The notes under the pieces: generated by a model
What the model saw: the letters and a program-made list of their open reading frames with translations, nothing else
Databases searched by the model: none
Told to the model about the DNA's origin: nothing
Translations under genes and position numbers: made by a program
DNA from: Bacteroidales bacterium
GTDB lineage: Bacteria; Bacteroidota; Bacteroidia; Bacteroidales; P3
Direction: 5' to 3'
Assembly: GCA_900769785.1 (NCBI GenBank)
Contig: CAAGHV010000185.1
Location: 1-5,832, forward strand
Length of the DNA: 5,832 bases
Part shown: one piece after another, positions 1-5,832 of the stretch
Numbering within the stretch: the stretch's first letter is position 1
Layout of the letters: each line of letters opens with the position of its first letter

Positions 1-1
1 T

Positions 2-1693
2 AATACCCAACATCAAGACATAGAAAAATACTCCTCAGCATTCACACTATCGGATATGGAAATTTTTATATTCCCCGATTTACTATATTCTTTGGTATTG
101 GCCAATATCATGTCGCCGATTATTTGGAGGTGGAAAAACGACCCATGGTTCGAAGGTATTGACAAGAAATCATTCAACTACAAAGTGAACAGGGTGAAAC
201 AATACATCATGGAACGCACTGTGTTCAACCTCGATTTAGAAACATGGGGACTTACAAGTAAAGAAAAAGAAATAGAGCGTTTTAAAAATTTTATCGATAT
301 TGATACTTTAATACAATCTAATGCCCTTTTCGGATATGAAGGAGATAAATATTATTTCAATATAGATATTCGCAAACATTTTGGACTAGACAAATATTCA
401 TCTAATATTATACCATATTGGAAAACAGAAACAGTAGAAGCCATGATGGCATTCAAACTAAAAAAGAATTATAATATAGGCGCAGGAGAATGTGTATCAT
501 TCTCAGCCATGTATGTAGCAGCATTATTCATAATAGCCAAGATACCTTTAGAAAAAATATTTATGATATCCACTCCCCTACACTCACAAAACTTTATTAT
601 CGATAACGAGGGCTTGTTTACAAATAATAGACGAATAGTTACCAAAAAGATGTGGTATAATGGCACCGAAATATCACAAAAAGCACGACGTGCAATAGAA
701 CACGAACGGATAACCATAGTATCTCATATTTCGGGATATATACATACTACATATAACCATGCCACTATCGATAAAGATGCATACATATTATTTTCCGAAA
801 AGATAAAGGCTTTCTTATCACACGAGTTCTCTTTTGAAATATTTATCAATGTATTACGATATCTACCCCAGTATCATACACTATTCCAATACACAACACA
901 ACTATATGGAATAACTATGTATATACCAATGAAAACCATATTTGAGCAGGAAAAGACTTCGAAAAATACTTTTACAAACGAAAGCCGCAATGCCCTTATA
1001 GCAGAAATACCTCTAAACAATATAAGCAAACAACCTTATGCCAACAATATTGTAATAAACAATTTAGAAGATTTTATAGCCAAAAATAATATATCATCAA
1101 TCATTTTGGCAAAAGATTATTTACTAAAATCAACCAACAATGAAGAACAACACAAATGTATTATAGATATATTTGATAATATAGAAAAGTTTAGAAAAAC
1201 AATTCCTCAACTACCCTCCGACAATAAAACATACAACAATACTCCACCTTTAAATATTTCACCCAACATGGATAGAAGTAATATTATCAAATATTTGGAA
1301 TGTATGAGGAAGCTAAACCCTGTAGCAGATTTGGCATTCTATAGCTATAGGCGAATAGATTCAGTAGCTAAGTGGCATCCATTTCTTATGGCTGCATGGC
1401 AGCGCAATCCGGTTTCGATACAAGGTTTAAAGAATAAAAGCCTGATAGAACGATACAATATTATAAAAGAAATGGGCAACCAATCGATATACGAAGAGCC
1501 ACATCGACTAGCATTGCCCGACGAAGTATGGAACTTTGGCACCGGCGATGGATTGGAAAAAATAATACTATTGGCAAATACATTGATAAACAACGACCAT
1601 TGTAACCATTTTAGAATATCAATAAAAGACAACAAAGCCACCTTGAATACAAACAATATGTCGTTTACATTCAACACTTCGTTTTCTATATAG
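2..1693 (+). CDS. Transglutaminase-like protein of unknown function (5' end beyond window)
   Basis: I do not recognise a named gene. The frame is open from base 2, with 18 codons before the first ATG at 56, and the residues there (ending SSAFTLSD) read like protein. The true start therefore probably lies left of the window and ATG 56 is internal; from it 545 residues run to TAG. Counting from that Met, GAGECVSFSAMYVAAL puts a Cys at 146, followed by His176 (STPLHSQNF) and Asp183 (IIDNEG). This order and spacing resemble the Cys-His-Asp triad of the transglutaminase/cysteine-protease fold. An Asn/Lys-rich, low-complexity stretch (about 320-405) links to a second compact region (about 408-515) containing SYRRIDSVAKWHPFLMAAW and PDEVWNFGTGDG. 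No signal peptide or clear membrane span is visible, but the N-terminus is unseen. The gene is very AT-rich and converges on the gene at 1770. The triad is seen in the sequence; enzymatic activity and role are inference. Confidence 0.8.
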   Translation, partial: NTQHQDIEKYSSAFTLSDMEIFIFPDLLYSLVLANIMSPIIWRWKNDPWFEGIDKKSFNYKVNRVKQYIMERTVFNLDLETWGLTSKEKEIERFKNFIDIDTLIQSNALFGYEGDKYYFNIDIRKHFGLDKYSSNIIPYWKTETVEAMMAFKLKKNYNIGAGECVSFSAMYVAALFIIAKIPLEKIFMISTPLHSQNFIIDNEGLFTNNRRIVTKKMWYNGTEISQKARRAIEHERITIVSHISGYIHTTYNHATIDKDAYILFSEKIKAFLSHEFSFEIFINVLRYLPQYHTLFQYTTQLYGITMYIPMKTIFEQEKTSKNTFTNESRNALIAEIPLNNISKQPYANNIVINNLEDFIAKNNISSIILAKDYLLKSTNNEEQHKCIIDIFDNIEKFRKTIPQLPSDNKTYNNTPPLNISPNMDRSNIIKYLECMRKLNPVADLAFYSYRRIDSVAKWHPFLMAAWQRNPVSIQGLKNKSLIERYNIIKEMGNQSIYEEPHRLALPDEVWNFGTGDGLEKIILLANTLINNDHCNHFRISIKDNKATLNTNNMSFTFNTSFSI

Positions 1694-1699
1694 CCATAA

Positions 1700-1764
1700 T
1701 GTGTATATTGGTTAGGTTGATAAGATATATAATTTATGAAAATCACATCTCAACTATATACACA
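1700..1764. terminator. Possible weak bidirectional terminator between convergent genes
   Basis: The 76-base gap between two converging stop codons contains complementary arms TGTGTATAT (1700-1708) and ATATACACA (1756-1764). A nested five-base pair lies inside (GTTGA 1716-1720 with TCAAC 1750-1754). Its position suits a shared terminator, but the stem is AU-rich, the loop is long and there is no clean U-tract on either strand. The call rests mostly on location. Confidence 0.25.
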
Positions 1765-1769
1765 CCAGC

Positions 1770-3629
1770 CTACTGCAAAAAGAAATCATAAAGTGTTTGG
1801 AGATAAGCTTTACCGTTTCTTAGTTCGATATCCAGCAGATTAGAGTCTTGTATTGTGGTACTTGACAGGCGCTTGTTGATACCGTCGTATATTATATTAC
1901 CTTGTGGTACTACCCAACCGAAGCCCATATTGGTTTCGTAGTAGGCAAACTCTTTGCTATAGGGATTAAAGATATTCTTACCTCTATAGGCATCACAATC
2001 AGACACACCCATTTGTGCTGCCAATGTTGGATATATATCTATTTGCGAACATATTGTACTACATATTTTCCCTACATAAGCACTATCCAAAGCACCTCCC
2101 ATCCACAGCATTGGCACATGCATATATTCGGCACTATTTACATAATGATTCATATAGGTAGCATGGCTGTGATCAGATACTATTACAAATAATGTACTGT
2201 CGTACCACGGCTGTGTCTTACACTGTTGTATATATTGGTACAATTCATAGTCGGAATATTTCACCGAGTTGAGATAGGGCAAATCATCTACATCCCACGT
2301 TAGTTGAGGAACCTTCTTGGGCTCATCATAAGGGGCATGAGAGCTGGCTGTAAACAGAAACGAGAAAAATGGCTGTTGCATAGTGTGCAAATCCTTATAA
2401 CTTTCGGCAAAAAGATATTCATCGGGAATAGAAAGTTGTCCCCGGGGGTATTCCATAGGAAAATCCTTATCCTCCATTATTTTGTCGAACTCATTCCATA
2501 AGATAAAAGCTCTTATATTGCCATAACGCAAATCTCCGGCAAAATAATAGGATGTATTATAGCCCATGTTTTTGAACATCTTAGGCATACTACCCAAGTA
2601 TTTGTATAACGAAAATATATCCGTTATATCATGTCCCTGCATAGGAGGAAAACTACTCATAACACTACTCATAGCCTGTTGCGAACGATGTCCGTTGGCA
2701 TAAAAACCTGTAAACATAAGTCCTTCCTTCTCAAGTTGTGCAAAGTATGGAGTTATACTATCGCGCCCACCAAGTGTGGCTACACAATCGCCCGACCAAC
2801 TCTCCAGCAATACAAATATCACATTAGGCCTATTGATGCTGATTACCTGTATATTTGTATCTTGCGGAGTGTTATATATCTCTTTCAGTACGTCGTTAGC
2901 TTCGCAAGTAGGCATTTCTTGAAAAGGATTGCTCTTATCTAATGTTTTGAAATGAACATAGTTGAAAATAAAGTTCCATTGAGTATTTACAGCAGCATCA
3001 TTAAGTATAGCATGTTGTGAAAAGAATGACTGACTTTGCGATATAGGTACGCCCTTCAATCCCCCCCTCATACCACAAAATATTAGAAAAGCCAACAGAA
3101 TAAACATTATCGGCGACTTTATTGCACTATATTTCTGAGGTTGTACAGCAGGCTTTGCCACTACTTTGCAATATAACAATTGGAATACAGATACATATAT
3201 AGCAAATCCTATAAGTAATATTACTAGCAATCCGGTATCTACTGTATCTATAATTTCCTTAGGATTACGCAGGTATAGCAATGCTTTGTGACTTAGTTTT
3301 ACTCTCCACTCATCATATACTCCTATCTCGCCAAATAATATCATCGATGTAATTACCAATATTACAAGCATCAACACCATCTTTATCACATTCCAACCTT
3401 TCCAACCTATGGCATACTGCAACGAGATAAACAATAGGAATGGTGCCGATAACCAACAAGCAGTGGACAAGTCGAGTTTAAAAGCATTTGGGAATACCAA
3501 TATGATTTCCCATAACGACACATCGGGCAAAAGATTAGAATATACTACAAGGAATATTATTCGACCCACTACAAAAAATAGGAACCAATAAATAATGGTT
3601 TTGATTATTTCGGTAAGATATGCTTTCAT
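1770..3629 (-). CDS. LTA synthase family / sulfatase-superfamily membrane phosphotransferase
   Basis: Inner-membrane enzyme with a large periplasmic alkaline-phosphatase-fold domain, related to LtaS and the phosphoglycerol transferase MdoB/OpgB; such proteins move phosphoglycerol or phosphoethanolamine from lipids to glycans or lipids. The ATG at 3629 gives 619 aa; a TTG two codons upstream is less likely. Five hydrophobic segments (about 8-30, 55-74, 82-101, 132-153, 172-187) precede the catalytic part. Visible motifs are NVIFVLLESWSGD (Glu276, metal), NGHRSQQAMSS (Ser316 at the nucleophile position, usually Thr in LtaS), SSHAPY (His431, matching the LtaS substrate histidine) and VIVSDHSH (Asp486/His487, metal). 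Spacing between these agrees closely with LtaS, and the length is normal. As Bacteroidetes make no lipoteichoic acid, the acceptor is unknown. It follows the beta-barrel gene on the same strand, but a 114-base gap with a hairpin suggests a separate transcript. Confidence 0.9.
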   Translation of the reverse strand: MKAYLTEIIKTIIYWFLFFVVGRIIFLVVYSNLLPDVSLWEIILVFPNAFKLDLSTACWLSAPFLLFISLQYAIGWKGWNVIKMVLMLVILVITSMILFGEIGVYDEWRVKLSHKALLYLRNPKEIIDTVDTGLLVILLIGFAIYVSVFQLLYCKVVAKPAVQPQKYSAIKSPIMFILLAFLIFCGMRGGLKGVPISQSQSFFSQHAILNDAAVNTQWNFIFNYVHFKTLDKSNPFQEMPTCEANDVLKEIYNTPQDTNIQVISINRPNVIFVLLESWSGDCVATLGGRDSITPYFAQLEKEGLMFTGFYANGHRSQQAMSSVMSSFPPMQGHDITDIFSLYKYLGSMPKMFKNMGYNTSYYFAGDLRYGNIRAFILWNEFDKIMEDKDFPMEYPRGQLSIPDEYLFAESYKDLHTMQQPFFSFLFTASSHAPYDEPKKVPQLTWDVDDLPYLNSVKYSDYELYQYIQQCKTQPWYDSTLFVIVSDHSHATYMNHYVNSAEYMHVPMLWMGGALDSAYVGKICSTICSQIDIYPTLAAQMGVSDCDAYRGKNIFNPYSKEFAYYETNMGFGWVVPQGNIIYDGINKRLSSTTIQDSNLLDIELRNGKAYLQTLYDFFLQ

Positions 3630-3651
3630 ATTCAATACTATATAATACTAA

Positions 3652-3706
3652 TAGAGTACATTCATAGTAATTGTGGCTATATCAAACCCACACTGAATGT
3701 ACTCTA
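3652..3706. repeat. Perfect 13-bp inverted repeat (hairpin) upstream of the LTA-synthase-like gene
   Basis: TAGAGTACATTCA (3652-3664) is matched exactly by TGAATGTACTCTA (3694-3706), with 29 bases between. Inside, TGTGG (3672-3676) can pair with CCACA (3688-3692) to extend the hairpin across an internal loop. On the minus strand it begins 37 bases after the stop of the beta-barrel gene and ends 22 bases before the ATG of the next gene. It may be a terminator for the former, although only a loosely U-rich run follows. It may also be an operator or a structured 5' leader for the latter. The repeat is seen directly; its function is not decided. Confidence 0.6.
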
Positions 3707-3743
3707 CATAATAAACATAATAGAATTTGGTAATCAACCTCTT

Positions 3744-4439
3744 TTAGAAATTGATACCAAAACCAAATTTAAGCATATGTTGGATTATCGATTCTTCTAT
3801 TTTGCTATAATCGGGATCATCGGTATCCAAGTCGGCATTAGCCACTCGTTGTACCCTCAACGAATGCAACTGATAACCAAAGTATGCATTTATAGCCACA
3901 TTTCTATTGAAAGCATAACGTGCTCCTACGCTCATACCTATCATTACACCACCACTTATCACTTCGCATTGCATTTCGTTACTATTGTTTTTTCTACCCA
4001 TAGGAATAGTATAACCAGCTGTAAGTGATGTATAAGGTGTAACCTGATTACGCAAATAATGTGTACGTAGTTCGGCATATATAGGCATTTGTGAGAATAC
4101 ACCCTCACCATCGGCTAGGTACGATACACCTATACCAAAACCCGATTGACGACGCCATTGCCAACCTCCGGATAGATTGATACCTTTCAAAAATACTTTC
4201 TCTGTAAAATCGTAAGCCATAGCTATGTCTGCAACACAATATGCACCATGATACTTAAACTCTACATGTTTAGGCAATACCGATGGTACCGATAGTGGAG
4301 ATGTTTCAATCAATGACACATCAACCGAAGAGCTTAATATATCTTGAAATGATTTATCTTCCAAACTTAGGGACATTCCTTGTGCGTTGGAAAATGTATA
4401 TAGTGCAACTGCTACTACTAAAACGAATAGTTTCTTCAT
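3744..4439 (-). CDS. Outer-membrane beta-barrel protein, small porin-like type
   Basis: Secreted protein of 231 aa, probably inserted in the outer membrane. Residues 1-19 form a signal peptide (two Lys, a hydrophobic core, then SNA), with likely cleavage before Gln20, a junction common in Bacteroidetes. After a polar region (20-60), about eight amphipathic strands can be traced: near 66-78, 83-95, 97-109, 115-126, 134-145, 157-175, 180-198 and 218-231. They contain many Gly and aromatic residues. The chain ends in Phe231 after KFGFGIN, a typical terminal barrel-strand signature. An acidic loop (NADLDTDDPDYSKIEES, about 201-217) precedes the last strand. The pattern fits the OmpA-like/OMP_b-brl families of short eight-stranded barrels, but no periplasmic OmpA domain is present. 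Substrate and role cannot be told. It sits alone between two hairpins, which suggests its own transcript. The start is the ATG that begins the signal peptide. Confidence 0.8.
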   Translation of the reverse strand: MKKLFVLVVAVALYTFSNAQGMSLSLEDKSFQDILSSSVDVSLIETSPLSVPSVLPKHVEFKYHGAYCVADIAMAYDFTEKVFLKGINLSGGWQWRRQSGFGIGVSYLADGEGVFSQMPIYAELRTHYLRNQVTPYTSLTAGYTIPMGRKNNSNEMQCEVISGGVMIGMSVGARYAFNRNVAINAYFGYQLHSLRVQRVANADLDTDDPDYSKIEESIIQHMLKFGFGINF

Positions 4440-4525
4440 AAGACAAATATTTATTATTAATAACTTACGATATTCGAAGAAAAATGTTTCCTTTTCGATT
4501 ATTTTTTTATATGTAATACATCATA

Positions 4526-4563
4526 CAAACAAAAAGAATCTGTATCAAGATTCTTTCTGTTTG
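4526..4563 (-). terminator. Probable intrinsic terminator after the kamE-CoA-transferase operon
   Basis: Arms at 4526-4540 (CAAACAAAAAGAATC) and 4549-4563 (GATTCTTTCTGTTTG) pair over 15 positions with one mismatch around an eight-base loop. The hairpin starts 30 bases after the CoA-transferase stop codon. Read on the minus strand, its descending arm is U-rich (GATTCTTTTTGTTTG). This is where transcription of the kam operon would be expected to end, before the separately transcribed beta-barrel gene. Confidence 0.65.
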
Positions 4564-4593
4564 GTACAATGTACATATACATATATGTTTGTG

Positions 4594-5250
4594 TTATTCT
4601 ATCGATTTCAAATTTTCATCAATAATCAACTGAGCTTCGGTAGCTGCTTGTACTTGTTCTACCGTAAACTCGGGGTTGATTTCTTTCAACACTATACCTT
4701 TAGGAGTTACTTCCATAACACCCATTTCGGTAATTATCATATTTACTTGACCTTTAGCCGTTAATGGCAAAGTACACTTCTTCAATATTTTAGGATTACC
4801 TTTGGCTGTATGTTCCATTGCCAATATTACTTTCTTGGCACCTACAAGCAAATCCATTGCTCCGCCCATACCTGGTGTTTTTTTGCCGGGAATCATCCAA
4901 TTTGCCAAATCGCCTTGTTCGTCAACTTGCATAGCACCCAATATACTTACGTCAACATGGCCACCACGGATAATACCAAAACTTGTAGCACTGTCGAACG
5001 ATGAAGCACCTTCAGTAGTGCTTATAAATCCACCTCCGGCATTGGTATAGAAAGGATTTTCTTTACCTTCTTCGGGTGTAGGTCCCATGCCTATCAAACC
5101 ATTTTCACTTTGAAGTATTACGTTAACTCCTTGTGGTAAGAAATTAGGAATTGCTGTTGGCAATCCAATACCTAAATTCACAACATCGCCGTCTTTTAAT
5201 TCCTTTGCAGCTCTGCGTGCTATGAAATTTCTTATTTCGTTCTTGTCCAT
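4594..5250 (-). CDS. atoA: Butyryl-CoA:acetoacetate-type CoA-transferase, beta subunit
   Basis: Class I (family I) 3-oxoacid CoA-transferase small subunit, 218 aa, the usual length for AtoA/ScoB proteins. GDVVNLGIGLPT (21-32) is the N-terminal family motif. SENGLIGMG carries Glu49, the catalytic residue that forms the enzyme-CoA thioester. GGFISTTEGASSFDSATSFGIIRGGHVDVSILGAMQVD and the glycine-rich PGMGGAMDL (about 126-134) follow in the normal order, so the subunit looks intact. It begins 24 bases after kamE, with no Shine-Dalgarno but an A-rich leader as often seen in Bacteroidetes. In lysine fermentation the enzyme moves CoA from butyryl-CoA to the acetoacetate released by the Kce step, yielding butyrate and acetoacetyl-CoA. 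The kam context favours this specificity over succinyl-CoA or acetyl-CoA donors. Oddly, no alpha subunit gene adjoins it here; one must lie elsewhere for activity. The family is sure; the exact substrate is inferred from context. Confidence 0.93.
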   Translation of the reverse strand: MDKNEIRNFIARRAAKELKDGDVVNLGIGLPTAIPNFLPQGVNVILQSENGLIGMGPTPEEGKENPFYTNAGGGFISTTEGASSFDSATSFGIIRGGHVDVSILGAMQVDEQGDLANWMIPGKKTPGMGGAMDLLVGAKKVILAMEHTAKGNPKILKKCTLPLTAKGQVNMIITEMGVMEVTPKGIVLKEINPEFTVEQVQAATEAQLIIDENLKSIE

Positions 5251-5274
5251 TATTATTGCTTTTTTATTATTATC

Positions 5275-5832
5275 TTATCCGTTTATTCTCTTATCCAATT
5301 CTTGTGCAACAAACGATGCTACATTATCGGCATAGGTATTCATTCCAAATCCGGCATCATAACCAAGTTCTTTTGCTAGTTCATGACTGATACGTGGACC
5401 TCCACATACCAATATTACTTTATCTCTCAATCCTTCGGCTTCGAGCATTTCTACTAGTTCGGTCATGTTTTGGATATGAACATCTTTTTGTGTAACAGTT
5501 TGCGATACTAAAAGTGCGTCGGCTTTCATTTCAATAGCTTTTGCTATAAACTCTTCGTTTGGCACTTGGCTACCCATGTTCAAAGCTTCTATCATTTCGT
5601 AACGTTCCAAACCATAGTGGCCTGCATAACCCTTCATGTTCATAATAGCATCGATACCTACTGTATGTGCATCGGTACCGGTACTTGCTCCTACTATTAC
5701 TATTTTACGTCCTATATGTTCTTTAATATACTCGTCGGTTTCGTGCATATCCATCACTGTGCTTTCTACCTTGGGCACATGTATCGATGTATAGTCAACA
5801 GTATGTGTGCAACTTCCATAGCAATTAAAGAA
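5275..5832 (-). CDS. kamE: Lysine 5,6-aminomutase beta subunit (KamE), C-terminal part; cut by window edge
   Basis: With KamD, this adenosylcobalamin- and PLP-dependent enzyme shifts the terminal amino group of beta-lysine (or D-lysine) to C5, giving 3,5-diaminohexanoate (2,5-diaminohexanoate from D-lysine). The frame stays open to the edge, showing 185 C-terminal residues of a protein usually about 260 long. The GTG at 5778 is an internal Val within IHVPKVEST, not a start. Counting from the first visible residue, IVGASTGTDAHTVGIDAIMNMKG contains the base-off cobalamin motif DxHxxG (Asp54, His56, Gly59). Lys67 lies eleven residues after His56, exactly the spacing between the cobalt-ligand His133 and the PLP-binding Lys144 of the Clostridium sticklandii subunit. 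LLVSQTV (around 107-113) and LVCGGPR (around 141-147) follow as the other cobalamin-domain signatures. Both cofactor residues are present, so the protein should be functional. The missing part would be the N-terminal dimerisation domain, with kamD expected further right. Confidence 0.96.
   Translation of the reverse strand, partial: FFNCYGSCTHTVDYTSIHVPKVESTVMDMHETDEYIKEHIGRKIVIVGASTGTDAHTVGIDAIMNMKGYAGHYGLERYEMIEALNMGSQVPNEEFIAKAIEMKADALLVSQTVTQKDVHIQNMTELVEMLEAEGLRDKVILVCGGPRISHELAKELGYDAGFGMNTYADNVASFVAQELDKRING

Noticed and set aside
469..1746. Minus-strand open frames inside and overlapping the first gene
   Set aside because: They mirror a long plus-strand gene with coherent protein sequence and have no domains of their own.
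1902..2942. Plus-strand open frames opposite the LTA-synthase-like gene
   Set aside because: They lie antisense within a gene with intact catalytic motifs, show odd composition (His/Tyr/Ile-rich) and have no recognisable domains.
3633..3635. TTG as the start of the LTA-synthase-like gene
   Set aside because: An ATG lies two codons downstream at 3627-3629 and is the more likely start. An in-frame stop at 3648-3650 rules out anything much further upstream.
3652..3706. Invertible promoter of the kind that controls Bacteroidetes capsule and surface genes
   Set aside because: The arms are only 29 bases apart, too close for a typical recombinase-flipped segment. No clear promoter lies between them and no invertase gene is in view.
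4564..4593. AT-rich ACATAT/ATATGT palindromic run just after the CoA-transferase stop codon
   Set aside because: Such short runs are expected in AT-rich intergenic sequence. The neighbouring 15-base stem at 4526-4563 is a better terminator candidate.
4387..5050. Plus-strand open frames opposite the beta-barrel leader and the CoA-transferase gene
   Set aside because: They are antisense shadows of well-supported genes and have no family resemblance or start signals.
5776..5778. GTG as the start codon of the KamE reading frame
   Set aside because: The frame runs on without a stop to the window edge, and the upstream residues (CTHTVDYTSIHVPKVEST) read as continuous protein. KamE is normally about 75 residues longer than what is visible.

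Overview
The window looks like Bacteroidales (Bacteroidota) chromosome. It is AT-rich, its start codons lack clear Shine-Dalgarno sequences, and it encodes a short outer-membrane beta-barrel whose signal peptide ends in Ala-Gln and whose last residue is Phe. It also carries an LTA-synthase-like membrane phosphotransferase of the type common in Bacteroidetes and the end of a lysine-fermentation (kam) operon. The genus cannot be fixed from this sequence alone; a Porphyromonas/Odoribacter/Dysgonomonas-like amino-acid fermenter is an inference from the kam genes.

Layout, left to right. Positions 2-1693 (+) hold a large protein with a transglutaminase-like Cys-His-Asp pattern and no assigned function; its frame is open to the left edge, so the N-terminus is probably missing. 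A 76-base convergent gap follows. Positions 1770-3629 (-) encode a five-TM LTA synthase/sulfatase-superfamily transferase. The next 114-base gap contains a perfect 13-bp inverted repeat. Positions 3744-4439 (-) encode an outer-membrane beta-barrel protein. A 154-base gap contains a probable intrinsic terminator. Positions 4594-5250 (-) encode a CoA-transferase beta subunit, and 5275-5832 (-) is the C-terminal part of KamE, cut by the right edge.

How the genes work together. KamE and the CoA-transferase subunit are 24 bases apart on one strand and form the tail of an operon for lysine fermentation to butyrate and acetate. KamDE makes 3,5-diaminohexanoate. Later steps release acetoacetate and crotonyl-CoA/butyryl-CoA, and a butyryl-CoA:acetoacetate CoA-transferase then frees butyrate and recharges acetoacetate. 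The three genes further left show no functional link to this pathway; two concern the cell envelope and one is uncharacterised.

No RNA gene, CRISPR array, insertion sequence or prophage signal was seen, and no gap exceeds 300 bases. I see no convincing new multi-gene system. The items most worth a second look are the uncharacterised transglutaminase-like protein, the serine at the presumed nucleophile position of the LTA-synthase homologue, the 13-bp inverted repeat just before that gene, and the CoA-transferase beta gene standing without its alpha partner next to kamE.
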